This document shows positions 52,703-62,327 of a DNA stretch of 64,000 bases, piece by piece. Source of the DNA: Rhynchopus sp. YZ270_cl-10 (lineage: Eukaryota > Euglenozoa > Diplonemea > Diplonemida > Diplonemidae); assembly GCA_964035575.1 (NCBI GenBank), contig OZ037850.1:1570501-1634500 (forward strand), in the 5' to 3' direction. A program made the position numbers and the translations under genes. Position 1 is the stretch's first letter. Every line of letters begins with the position of its first letter. The notes under the pieces were generated by a model. The model ran no database searches. It worked only from the letters and a program-made list of their open reading frames with translations, and was not told the origin of the DNA.

Positions 52703-52911
52703 CACCACAACCTAGTTACCATCCGTGACTAGTGACATGACAAAAAAAAAGACTAAAAATAGACAACCCCCACCCTGTCAAATGACAGGACCTAACGCCA
52801 CTTATTTTGTACAAGAGCCTTGTCATTTGACAGGGGGGGGTCTTGTCATTATTTAGTCTTGTCATGTAACTAGTCATACCCCCTTGTCATTGCTCATACT
52901 AGGTTGTGGTG
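52703..52911. mobile_element. MITE, 209 bp, mariner-like with TA flanks
   Basis: Terminal inverted repeats CACCACAACCTAGT and ACTAGGTTGTGGTG lie between TA dinucleotides (52701-52702 and 52912-52913). Internal inverted pairs include CCCTGTCAAATGACAGG with TCATTTGACAGGG, and GACTAAA with TTTAGTC. CTTGTCAT is repeated several times in the right half. It is non-coding. Confidence 0.65.
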
Positions 52912-52964
52912 TAGGCGTACTTGTTCCCCCATATGGAGAGGCCCTAAATATAAAACTGTCACGC

Positions 52965-53012
52965 ATGGTCTTTCGTTGGGTACACTGTTAGGGCTTTTGT
53001 ATTTCAAGTTTC
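52965..53012 (+). repeat. Repeat family C (partial)
   Basis: GGTCTTTCGTTGGGTACACTG, then TTAGGGCTTTTG and TATTTCAAG. Only the second half of the family is present. Confidence 0.4.
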
Positions 53013-53640
53013 GTTTCATTTTGTTCTTCTTTTTCTTTCTTTCATTGTGTAAGATCCATGATGTCGTTCCCTCCTTGGAACCCCCAGCATAAGAGCTCTC
53101 TGCCCAAACATTCCATCCTTATTCTGTTCAAGGTCTGCGTCCACATGGCCTTGGGTTGGTTGGATGATTGCACGTGGCACACTTCATCTTTCAGATGTCT
53201 CGAGTCCTGTGGACTTCGCAAACTGGCTGTGGCTTCTATCACTACGCAATTCTCCACCCCACACCGGGCATATTGCCCTAGTTTTTTTTTTAAAACAGAA
53301 ACCTCTCAGGCACGTAATACTATCTCTTGTGTGCCTGGGTTTTCATAGATGGCGATCCGACCGAGTCAGCTTATTTTTTGAATGTTTGAAAGACGAACCC
53401 GATTTTTGACTCTGTCGAAAGGCAGGGAAAGTTGAAAACATCGGGCAAGACTCGAAAAAAAAAAGTCTCGCTTTCGCATCAACGCTGTCTCAGGTGTGTG
53501 ACTCACGAAAACTTAAAAGTCGGCAAAGTCAATAACTGGTCAGTCTGAGTCCGTCTGACTCGATCGGAATACCATCTATGGGTTTAGCATATCAAGCGAG
53601 TGTGTGGAGGGGGCAAAATGCCCCCTTTTTTTTTTCTTGC

Positions 53641-53690
53641 CAGTGCCTGCGTCTGCCGGTGTACGGTGAGGCGTTTGCACTTTCAGCTTC
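53641..53690 (+). repeat. Hairpin repeat family B, short form
   Basis: AGTGCCTGCGTCTGCCGG, TGTACGGTGAGGCG, TTTGCACT, then TTCAGCTTCC. Outer stem intact; inner CCGG/CGG pairing kept. Confidence 0.5.
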
Positions 53691-53928
53691 CCTTTCTTTA
53701 AATAGTACGCCCAAGAAGGCACTTCGAGGGATGTTTTTTTGGAGAACACTTCTGAAGAAATTTTCAAAAAAAAACCCTAAAAAAACAAACTAACGCCTTC
53801 ATATGCCGTGAAACAGTTTCAGTCGTCCACGGGGTATACAGCAGACTTCGTACATATTTTCTGGGAACGCCACTTTTTTGGTCGACAAACGAGAGACTTC
53901 TGTCATCTTGCAATCCATTCATTTGTTT

Positions 53929-53970
53929 CAGGTGACTAAGCACAAGAGGCTTATGTTCATCTAATAAATT
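53929..53970 (+). repeat. Hairpin repeat family A
   Basis: CAGGTGAC, stem TAAGC (53937-53941), loop ACAAGAG, stem GCTTA (53949-53953), TGTTCATCTAATAA, then a T-run. The nearest neighbour downstream is a family B hairpin 67 bases on. Confidence 0.6.
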
Positions 53971-54036
53971 TTTCCTTTGTTTTCTTTTTTTGAGTATGCA
54001 TGCTCCATCACTCTATTTCTTTCGCTATTTCTTTGC

Positions 54037-54083
54037 CAGTGCCTGCGTCCGCCGATGAACGGTGAGGCGTTTGCACTTTCAAC
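54037..54083 (+). repeat. Hairpin repeat family B, short form
   Basis: AGTGCCTGCGTCCGCCG, ATGAACGGTGAGGCG, TTTGCACT, then TTCAACTT. Outer stem AGTGC/GCACT intact. Confidence 0.5.
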
Positions 54084-54774
54084 TTTGCAACTATTGCACG
54101 GGAGACAATATGACAAACAGATGCAGATCATAGAACCTGGCGCCTTGTGTCTCCCAAAAAACCAAAAGCGTTGTGTGAAATTTTGAAAAAATAAATACAA
54201 ACAAAAAAGGTGTCCCATTTGCTTCTTCTTCCAAAAGGTTAATTCCAGGATTGTTCCCCGTCGTGTTTTCTCGAGGTCTCGAGTTGAATGGGAAAATAAT
54301 GTACCGTAAAATTACTAAACTTACCAACTATAAATATTTTGGAACGCAATACTTTTGGAACTGGGGCGAAAAAAAATTCGTGGAAGCGACTAACACGACC
54401 TTTATTTTTTCCCCTTCCCGTTTTTAGTCTTTTCGGCAACAAGCAAAGAGTAACGAGTCTCTCGAGCATTTTCCTTTCCCCTCCCCCTTTTTTGACCATC
54501 TTAGACACTCTCCTTTTGCTTGCGGTTCATACTGACCATCTGTATTATATTAGTATTTTTTTTTTAATTTTTTACCCTTTTTCCCAGTTGTACGAAAGGT
54601 TAGGTTCATTGTTTGCAGCACTCAAATTGCTCATTTATGTTTTTTTCCCTTTGAAGCAAGCTTTGAACTGTACAGGCCCCTGAAGGCGATGCAAACCTTT
54701 CCATGTGCACACGGACCCTCCCTTTTGTTCCTTTGCTCCTTCTCTCAAGGGGATATGCAACTCAAAACCACTTA

Positions 54775-55725
54775 GGGTAGTGTAACTTTTTCAGCCTGTT
54801 ACCGTTACCGCCCGCCGGATTTTTTGAAAACCAAAAAAAAAAAGTTATGTAGAAAGTACCTAGGGAAAAAAGTTATGAAGAGGTTCTATAGGAAAGATGT
54901 GGGTGGGGCTGTACAGGGCTCATACCTAGAGCACCTCACGATCACTTGGTGAGTAAGCAATTTTTCTCGAGAGAAAAGTCGTTTTCCTTCGAGAGTGTTT
55001 TCTTGTACACTGTACACTGTACACTGTACACTGTACACTGTACACTGTACACTGTACACTGTACACTGTACACTGTACACTGTACACTGTACACTGTACA
55101 CTGTACACTGTACACTGTACACTGTACACTGTACACTGTACACTGTACACTGTACACTGTACACTGTACACTGTACACTGTACACTGTACACTGTACACT
55201 GTACACTGTACACTGTACACTGTACACTGTACACTGTACACTGTACACTGTACACTGTACACTGTACACTGTACACTGTACACTGTACACTGTACACTGT
55301 ACACTGTACACTGTACACTGTACACTGTACACTGTACACTGTACACTGTACACTGTACACTGTACACTGTACACTGTACACTGTACACTGTACACTGTAC
55401 ACTGTACACTGTACACTGTAGCACCTATAACTTTCTGGTACCCAGTCATTCTGGGAACCAGACACCCGGTGTCCAGGAACCTAGGTGCCCAGGCAACATG
55501 ATAATGAGAAGACACAAAATGCTACACAGTACAGAAAACAAGCTACACGTCACGAAAATAAGGATTTTACTGTGAAGAAAACTCTGTAAAAATGTAAGAA
55601 AATCTCTTCATAACTTTTTTCCCCCTGGTAAAACTTTTTTTTCTTCATAACTTTTTTTCTCCGCCGCCCGCCGGGTTTTTCGAACACCAAAATAACGGTA
55701 ACAGACCGAAAAAGTTACACTACCC
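54775..55725. mobile_element. Non-autonomous DNA element, Harbinger-like, carrying a heptamer array
   Basis: Inverted ends start GGGTAGTGTAACTTTTTC (54775) and end with the complement at 55725. The inverted similarity continues for 35 or so bases (TGTTACCGTTA) and again in CCCGCCGG/CCGGCGGG blocks and AGTTATG/CATAACTT blocks. The trinucleotide TTA flanks both ends (54772-54774, 55726-55728), as in PIF/Harbinger insertions (TWA). No transposase is inside. About 44 percent of the element is one tandem array. Confidence 0.7.
55004..55420. repeat. Tandem array of heptamer TGTACAC, about 59 copies
   Basis: Perfect TGTACAC units run from 55004 to 55420. Because 7 is not a multiple of 3 and the unit contains no stop in any reading, all six frames are open across the array; these frames are not genes. 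TGTACA is itself a palindrome, so the array can form many small hairpins. Confidence 0.95.
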
Positions 55726-56322
55726 TTACAGGTTTTAGGATAGGTGCAAAACGTAGTAAATTACATTTTCCTCTCACAGCAAAGCGCGTGAAGTGTTGGT
55801 TTGGGGAAGTGGTGCTATGTGCCTGCTTACAGTTTCCCTCTGAGCAACACTCCGGGGTTCGATACCCCCCACAGAGTGTGAGTGCCCAGAAGCGTTGCGT
55901 CCTGTCAACTTCACTTTTTTTTTGTTTGCGTAGAAGCGTCCTGTTATGTATCTGTTTTTGCCTGTACTTAATTTTATGCAGAGAACGACCATTTTTCGGC
56001 CTGAAAAAATGTTTAACAAGGCGTCGTGCGTGTTGTCTATACCCCCCCGCACCCACCGACACCTTCACACTACCCGCCCGAGTGTGTGGCTGAGGGCTTC
56101 CGTTCAAAGCCATGCACTCCACCTAAAAAAAGGTTATTTACGCGCCTTTCAGTCAAAAAACAAAGCGGGGAGGGGGTGTTTCTCTTTCCTCGCACCTTTT
56201 GTCTTGCAAGACATGGTAATGTTCCCAACAATTCGACCTCGCGCTTAAAGAAAACAGCAAAAAAATATTGGAAGGAAAATATGGTGTGGCTGAAACCAGC
56301 AAATTTCACTGCTAAAGAACTG
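55726..56322. other. Spacer with a long family B element
   Basis: Holds a complete family B long form (about 55810-55915); otherwise nothing recognised. Confidence 0.4.
55810..55915 (+). repeat. Hairpin repeat family B, long form
   Basis: TGCCTGCTTACAGTTTCCCT, then ACACTC...GAGTGT around CCGGGGTTCGATACCCC, then AGTGCCC, GTCAACTTCAC and a T-run. The first 20 bases match the start of the copy at 10010. Confidence 0.55.
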
Positions 56323-56324
56323 CT

Positions 56325-56370
56325 AACAAACTGCTAAATAATACCCTTTTTTTAGGGGTGGTGTATAAAA
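56325..56370 (+). repeat. Short dispersed repeat CTAACAAACTGCTAAATAAT
   Basis: CTAACAAACTGCTAAATAAT, then ACCCTTTTTTT and, further on, GGTGGTGTATAAAAAC. The first part recurs at 60618-60645. The second recurs inverted at about 60563-60590, just upstream of the pseudokinase gene. Confidence 0.5.
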
Positions 56371-56558
56371 ACATTTTTTTACCTTGGTTTTTCCACTCCC
56401 CCTGTTGGCGCGCCTCCACTCTTGCATACCCATGTGTGACCCTACCGTTGAATGCAATCGACTCGCTGAGTCAAAAGAACGCACAGAACGGGGCTGGAAA
56501 AAATCACGAAAAACGCGTACCGTGCGCCTGCGGCGCCCACAAAGTGAGTTTTCCCCTG

Positions 56559-57218
56559 AGTATGCTGTGTATGCTGTGTATACTGTGTATACTGTGTATA
56601 CTGTGTATACTGTGTATACTGTGTATACTGTGTATACTGTGTATACTGTGTATACTGTGTATACTGTGTATACTGTGTATACTGTGTATACTGTGTATAC
56701 TGTGTATACTGTGTATACTGTGTATACTGTGTATACTGTGTATACTGTGTATACTGTGTATACTGTGTATACTGTGTATACTGTGTATACTGTGTATACT
56801 GTGTATACTGTGTATACTGTGTATACTGTGTATACTGTGTATACTGTGTATACTGTGTATACTGTGTATACTGTGTATACTGTGTATACTGTGTATACTG
56901 TGTATACTGTGTATACTGTGTATACTGTGTATACTGTGTATACTGTGTATACTGTGTATACTGTGTATACTGTGTATACTGTGTATACTGTGTATACTGT
57001 GTATACTGTGTATACTGTGTATACTGTGTATACTGTGTATACTGTGTATACTGTGTATACTGTGTATACTGTGTATACTGTGTATACTGTGTATACTGTG
57101 TATACTGTGTATACTGTGTATACTGTGTATACTGTGTATACTGTGTATACTGTGTATACTGTGTATACTGTGTATACTGTGTATACTGTGTATACTATAC
57201 TGTATACTGTGTATACTG
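56559..57218. repeat. Tandem array of nonamer TGTATACTG, about 73 copies
   Basis: The first two or three units are TGTATGCTG variants, and the last units are irregular (TATACTATACTG). The rest is perfect. The 9-base period keeps each frame in register, giving long meaningless repeats (such as CIL, YTV, SIH) on both strands. GTATAC in each unit is a palindrome. Just upstream is an inverted copy of the GCGCCGCAGGCGC repeat (about 56512-56537). Confidence 0.95.
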
Positions 57219-57617
57219 CGGAAATTGACCAAAAACGAGAACTTGTCCATTTCGGCGAATTGACCCCACCACTGGCCGGACGGATTCCGGAAATGCAAAT
57301 GCCGGCGTTAAAAAGCTCACCAACGAAAAAAAAATTTTTTTTTTCCAACACCCGCAGAGTTTATTTTTCGATCCGGTTTTTCAGGCCTCAAGGGGGGTCG
57401 AAAATTTTTCAGTCGAGCCCGGGCGCGCTTCGCGCGCCCGGGTCCCCACCTTAGCTCAAGTTGGGGGCCTCCGGCGGAATGTGAGAATTCCGTGGTTGTC
57501 CAACTGCGGAGTTCGGCCCGTCACTGATATTTACACCAGGCAGACGGGGCACACGAATTATCAGTAACCTCAGTACATTTACAAAAGAAACGGCGGTCAT
57601 GGCACCCAAAGGTTCTT

Positions 57618-57645
57618 GGCGAAGCCACGGTACGCAATATTTCAA
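57618..57645 (+). repeat. GGCGAAGCC-headed dispersed repeat
   Basis: GGCGAAGCCACGGTACGCAA, then TATTTC. It is a copy of the repeat clustered at 31481-31805. The nearby GACCTGTCAGCGACCTGTCA (57688) recurs near 60160. Confidence 0.55.
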
Positions 57646-57750
57646 AAATTTGCGCTTAAATGGTGCTATAGGAAATGAGTCAACGACCTGTCAGCGACCT
57701 GTCAATATCGGGGGGGGTGGGTCATTTTTTAATAGTACTTAGCCATTTTC

Positions 57751-57910
57751 AGGTACACAGGTACACAGGTACACAGGTACACAGGTACACAGGTACACAG
57801 GTACACAGGTACACAGGTACACAGGTACACAGGTACACAGGTACACAGGTACACAGGTACACAGGTACACAGGTACACAGGTACACAGGTACACAGGTAC
57901 ACAGGTACAC
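57751..57910. repeat. Tandem array of octamer AGGTACAC, 20 copies
   Basis: Perfect 8-base units over 160 bases. GTAC in the unit is a palindrome, as in the two longer arrays nearby. Confidence 0.95.
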
Positions 57911-57957
57911 CACACGTTCTATCTTGTGCATCCCAGCTTGAACGACTCTTTGCCGCT

Positions 57958-58296
57958 TCACAGCTGGTCTGTGAATGTGTTCACAGACCAGCTGTGGTAG
58001 TAGAAATCACCTCCAGCTTTGAGGGGCTCAGGGCTGTGTGACGCTGCTGATTTCGACACGTTGCCGAAGCAGCGATCGCGCTTGGTGTGGTTTTCTGTAT
58101 CCCAAAAGGAGTCATCACTCAAAGCATTTTGACTAAACGTCTGAACGTTCTGAACCTGGAATCGATAGCAGACAGGAACAAGAGGATGGGCAGGCAGCGC
58201 CTGCCCGACCTGTGTGAAGTGAATCAGTGATTGCCTGACAGATGTCTGGGTAACCGTGTATTCTGTGTGGGTATCCATGTCCGGAGTATCTCCCAT
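57958..58296 (-). CDS. Uncertain small or truncated protein
   Basis: A 112-codon frame starting at an ATG (MGDTPDMDTHTEYTVTQTS...) with ordinary, non-repetitive composition, unlike the low-complexity frames around it. Its stop lies inside the perfect hairpin, so the natural 3' end may have been cut off by that structure. No domain recognised. It could be the head of a gene captured next to an inverted repeat, a pattern also seen at 58905-59611. Confidence 0.35.
   Translation of the reverse strand: MGDTPDMDTHTEYTVTQTSVRQSLIHFTQVGQALPAHPLVPVCYRFQVQNVQTFSQNALSDDSFWDTENHTKRDRCFGNVSKSAASHSPEPLKAGGDFYYHSWSVNTFTDQL
57959..57996. repeat. Perfect hairpin
   Basis: CACAGCTGGTCTGTGAA, TGTG, then TTCACAGACCAGCTGTG: 17 base pairs without a mismatch. 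It forms the end of the minus-strand open frame 57958-58296. Confidence 0.7.
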
Positions 58297-58299
58297 TGT

Positions 58300-58620
58300 C
58301 CCCTTACATTGTGATTTACGCGTAACTTTTTTTTACATGTTAGCCACATGTCATTGGACATGTAAAGTGACATGTGCCACAGGTGAAATGACCTGCTAAG
58401 AGCATGTCATTTTTAGGTGGCACGTGTCATTTACTTCACCGTCGTGTAGGGTCCGCGCGGGGTACCCCGGGGTTTGGGGAGCACACGGCGGTGAAGTAAG
58501 TTACATGGAATGGTACATGTGAAAAACCGTTACACGTAAATGACATGTAACTTCACATGTAATGTAACAGTTACATGTATTAGTTACATGTGATCATGTT
58601 ACATGTGTCGATATGGCACG
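58300..58620. repeat. ACATGT/GTAACATGT palindrome-rich segment
   Basis: Many copies of ACATGT, often as TTACATGT or ACATGTAA, in both orientations around a GC-rich centre (58445-58490). AAGTGACATGTGCCAC pairs with GTGGCACGTGTCATTT. It fits a decayed foldback or MITE. Confidence 0.5.
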
Positions 58621-58904
58621 GTCCATAAACCACCCCCCCCAAAAGGTAACCTGGGGTCCTTATTTTTATTTCATCTGGGTTCTACTGGGACTTTCTCCCC
58701 GATTTTTTTTTTAATGAACTCAGAGTTAAGTTTCTGGGTTCAATAAAAAAAACGACGAGCAAAAAGTCCAATTGGAAATATGATGGATACCCCCCGAGAG
58801 CAAAATAAACCAACGGTAAAAATTGGTACCCTTGGTTTCCTATAGGTTCCTATAGGAAACCTACATTTTCCCATAATTTCCCACACAACTTACTTGACAA
58901 CAGG

Positions 58905-59304
58905 ATGAAAACAAATACAAAAATGGCAAAAGTGAGTAAAACCGTGCAAGGGGCACTGGACTTTGCTAGGGCTCTGGGGGAAACGCAGTTCTCAGGGGAG
59001 AAGACTCGCAAGGAGGTTCTTGCCTACGCGAAGGCACGCAGTTGTTACCGTAGGGGTTTCCGGGAAGACGTGTGGTTCAAAGCTTTATGGAAAGCGAGAG
59101 GAATATCCCTCATCCTTCACAGGAAGAACACCACCCGTGGGGGACGCGCGGTCCAACTGTATTTCTGCAGTAACCTGGATGAGTGTGTGGGTGTGCCATC
59201 AGAAGGTACGTTTTGCACAAGCCTTCCGCGTGTTTGGAGGCACGGACAACGACGCCGCTGCCATTCTCCTTGCTGTAAGGGGTAAATACGCGTTGTTCAC
59301 CCCT
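58905..59304 (+). pseudogene. Truncated gene head in left palindrome arm
   Basis: About 100 codons (MKTNTKMAKVSKTVQGALDF...) read inward to about 59205. Beyond this, the next frame (+1) reads FAQAFRVFGGTDNDAAAILL across the centre before running into the right arm antisense. That segment resembles the IseALkkFGIsd motif of Cgi121/TPRKB (a KEOPS tRNA-modification subunit), but the rest does not clearly match, and an intron or a one-base shift would be needed to join the two. The true 3' end is missing because the palindrome turns back. Host-like codon use suggests that a once-functional gene was caught in the inverted duplication. Confidence 0.4.
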
Positions 59305-59611
59305 CCGTACCTTCTGATGGCACACCCACACACTCATCCAGGTTACTGCAGAAATACAGTTGGACCGCGCGTCCCCCACGGGTGGTGTTCTTCCTGTGAA
59401 GGATGAGGGATATTCCTCTCGCTTTCCATAAAGCTTTGAACCACACGTCTTCCCGGAAACCCCTACGGTAACAACTGCGTGCCTTCGCGTAGGCAAGAAC
59501 CTCCTTGCGAGTCTTCTCCCCTGAGAACTGCGTTTCCCCCAGAGCCCTAGCAAAGTCCAGTGCCCCTTGCACGGTTTTACTCACTTTTGCCATTTTTGTA
59601 TTTGTTTTCAT
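59297..59611 (-). pseudogene. Truncated gene head in right palindrome arm
   Basis: The same 100-residue frame as in the left arm (MKTNTKMAKVSKTVQGALDF...), on the opposite strand. It ends a few codons after the arm boundary at 59306, and the centre gives it no sensible continuation. Confidence 0.4.
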
Positions 59612-59895
59612 CCTGTTGTCAAGTAAGTTGTGTGGGAAATTATGGGAAAATGTAGGTTTCCTATAGGAACCTATAGGAAACCAAGGGTACCAATTTTTAC
59701 CGTTGGTTTATTTTGCTCTCGGGGGGTATCCATCATATTTCCAATTGGACTTTTTGCTCGTCGTTTTTTTTATTGAACCCAGAAACTTAACTCTGAGTTC
59801 ATTAAAAAAAAAATCGGGGAGAAAGTCCCAGTAGAACCCAGATGAAATAAAAATAAGGACCCCAGGTTACCTTTTGGGGGGGGTGGTTTATGGAC

Positions 59896-60677
59896 TGACC
59901 CATATGTAAAAACCCCACCCCCCATAATTTTCACAACGATTTTTGAGGATTTTTTAGGTCTTACCAGAAATCACCGCCGAAAGCTGCCCAGAACCACCCC
60001 CAAAACCATTGTACCACTACCTGATTTCGCCGTACCACATGTACCACCCGTTACTTCGTGTACCCTGAGGGTCCGTATGGGCCACTGTGTGTCTGTGTGT
60101 GTGCCCCACCAAAAAATCGCTAAGGGCCGTTAAAAAATGACCCCCCCCTATGGCAACGACCTGTCAGCGACCTGTCAATATCGGCCCTCCTGGAGCACCA
60201 TTAAAATTACATATTTTTACCGCCAAACTATGTCATGGGAAGGGTGGGTTGTAAGCTTGCGCCGCAGGCGCACGGTACGCTACTTTTTGTCTTTCGCCAT
60301 GCTGCATGCCTCCTTTTCCTTCGGCGATTGACTAATTAAGTCGCGTTCTGGCTGCACGGGGTCACTTTGTTCACGAGGCACGAGGCTGAATATGGCCCCA
60401 TGGCGAGTGTGCACCATGGGTGCATGCCGGGCCACCCCCCTGGAAATTTTTCGGCCCCCCGGATTTTTTTTTTCTCCACCCCCCCTGGACACGTCTGAAA
60501 AACCCCCCAAGGGGGGTCGAACCCCCCCCCACCCCCCCACAAAAAAATCTCTGACACCCGTGGGGAAAAAAGTTTTTATACACCACCCCCCCCAAAAATG
60601 CATGCTAACAAAGTGCTAACAAACTGCTAAATAATACCCTTTTTTTTGGGTTCAGCCACACCAAAATACACAAAAAA
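59896..60677. other. Repeat-rich spacer before the pseudokinase
   Basis: Holds GACCTGTCAGCGACCTGTCA (about 60157, shared with 57688), the GCGCCGCAGGCGC hairpin repeat (60253-60288), a very C-rich/G-poor stretch (60430-60595), and the CTAACAAACTGCTAAATAAT repeat (60618-60645) only about 30 bases from the next start codon. Confidence 0.5.
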
Positions 60678-62083
60678 ATGGAAATTAATGGAAACTCCCT
60701 TCAGGTAAGCCTTCCGCTTCCAGGTGGCCGCCGCACCGTCGAATGTGCGTTCACGTTGGGGAAGGAGGTAGAGAGCAAGGATGGGTACACCGTTCACGAA
60801 GCGATCGGTGTGCAGACAGGGGCTAAGTCGCAGACACAGTATTTGGTATGTTCACCCTCCCTTCCTCCCATCTGCACAGTTGATACTGTGCGAGAACGAT
60901 TTGTGGTCAAGCTGGCTAAGTACCTTATACTCCCTTCTTCTTCTTCTTTGCAACTGTACACACTTCTTCCTATTCACATAACATTCATCAGATACACGTC
61001 ACCAAAGGCGGTGCAGCTGATGCAGTCATCGCAGAGTACAACATGCTGCGCCATGTGGACCACAAACACATTGTCAAGCTCTTTACGCAGTTTCAAAGCC
61101 CCGACAGTGCAGAGACGTGGTCCATCTACGAGCACACAGGGGAGAGCCTTGCGGAGAGGCTGCAGCGTGGGCCGCTTAGCGTTCCCGAGGCGCGGAAGGT
61201 GGCGAGCGAGCTTGCGTCTGCCCTGGGCTACCTGCACCAGAAGGGTGTCGTGCACCGTGCGCTGTGCCCCGAGAACGTTGTCTTCGATGAGTGTCACAGT
61301 GCAAAGCTGCGCGGCTTTGCCAACGCCGTGCCACAGTCGCGCTCAGAGCTGCTCGCACCCCTTGCACAGTCGAACCTCCCCGCCGCCTTCGTCGCTCCGG
61401 AGCTGTCTTCTGGGAAGAAGCACTGCGGAAAGCAGGTATGCACCTTGTTTGCTTTGGTTTTAGTTTCGCTAGGCCCATGGACCGTAAAAAAGGTCTAACT
61501 CTAGAAAATTGAAAAATAGAGGTCTGTTAACGTTCTTTTCATTTCACACTATTTATCAGGCGGATGTGTATGCTCTTGGTGCTACCCTGCTTGCGATGTT
61601 GGGCGACGCACCGCCCCAAGGTGCGGAGGACTTAGCGAAGGTGATGATGGCAGAGGACAGGGAGCAGCGGCCTGACGCCCTCGACGTAGAGGTATGCTTG
61701 CACCATGTTTGCCAGGCGGCCACCCTCCCTCCCCCCTGCAGGAAGACGAGTGGCTCACGGGCGACGACAACTCCGTGGTGGTGACGACAGTGAAGGGCAT
61801 CCCCTCGGTGGCGTCGCTGACGTGCTTCGTGGGCGGCGTCGAGTCGTCACCTTCTGGCTGCGGCAGAGACGACAGAACAAAGTCGCTCACCCCTACAGTA
61901 TGCTTCTATGCCCCGACCCATCTCTTGCCCTACCCACACTTTTCACAGAACAAACACGAGGCCGGCGGATGTCACCAGCTGTCTCTCTCCCCAGGCACCC
62001 CAGGACTGCGTACAAGCTCCACGCTCACCCAGGCACGCGCAGTGCGTCGTGAGAGCAGTTTAGAGGCAGTCATGCAGGCGTAG
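60678..62083 (+). CDS. Pseudokinase (protein-kinase fold, catalytic residues lost), 6 exons
   Basis: Suggested exons are 60678-60845, 60879-60920, 60992-61435, 61560-61691, 61742-61897 and 61949-62083, giving about 358 residues. The last three introns are canonical (GTATG...CAG). The first two give the right kinase frame only if each junction keeps one extra base, so those boundaries are uncertain. Kinase landmarks: beta-3 lysine in RFVVKLAK; helix C Glu in VIAEYNMLRHVDHKHIVKL; the HRD-loop as VVHRALCPENVVF (Asp to Ala); the DFG site as AKLRGFAN; APE (VAPELSS); the F-helix Asp in QADVYALGATLLAML. Missing HRD-Asp and DFG-Asp mean no normal catalysis. Likely a scaffold or regulator, like Tribbles, SCYL or ULK4-type pseudokinases. 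It ends in a Ser/Thr-rich tail. Confidence 0.78.
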
Positions 62084-62327
62084 GTAAAGCAGTTCTGATA
62101 AATAGTTAAAACGCAGTGTAGTTTCTGATAGAGACCTCCATGCCAGGGTGTGCGGTTTTCCTAAGAAAGGCGCACCGTTCTGGGTCTGTATACCCCTCCT
62201 TTTGAGCGGGTGTTTGTTGTTATTGTGGGAGGTGCATTCAGTCTTTGTTTTCTTTCTAAAGGCGTTGTGGCATCTTTCGTTCTCTTCTCTTTTGCAAAGT
62301 GTCCTGTGGGGTCACCCATGGGGGCTT

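Larger units (their letters stand above)
52462..54770. other. Gene-free interval with MITE and hairpin repeats
   Basis: No supported gene. It holds a weak family A match (52479-52515), the TA-flanked MITE (52703-52911), part of family C (52965-53012), family B copies (53641-53690, 54037-54083) and family A (53929-53970). Confidence 0.5.
58621..59895. repeat. Large palindrome: two 590-bp inverted arms around a 95-bp centre
   Basis: The left arm 58621-59210 and right arm 59306-59895 are exact-length complements (arm ends are symmetrical, so there are no net indels), and I saw essentially no mismatch beyond the last base or two. The centre is 59211-59305. Each arm carries the same protein-like frame, reading inward. 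The outer 250 bases share AGTAGAACCCAG-type sequence with the degenerate repeats near 33.8 kb. It may be a genuine foldback or inverted duplication, or an assembly artefact. Confidence 0.85.

Noticed and set aside
54886-55575. Long open frames on both strands over the heptamer array (up to 209 codons)
   Set aside because: The 7-base unit has no stop in any frame, so openness is automatic; the residues simply cycle.
56323-57454. Long open frames (up to 356 codons) over the nonamer array
   Set aside because: Pure repeat translation on both strands with no start context or conserved ends.
57751-57910. CRISPR-like array
   Set aside because: Units are 8 bases with no spacers, and the genome is eukaryotic.
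60705-60723. 19-base intron in the first pseudokinase exon (GTAAGC...CCAG)
   Set aside because: Too short, and removing it brings a stop codon into frame soon after.
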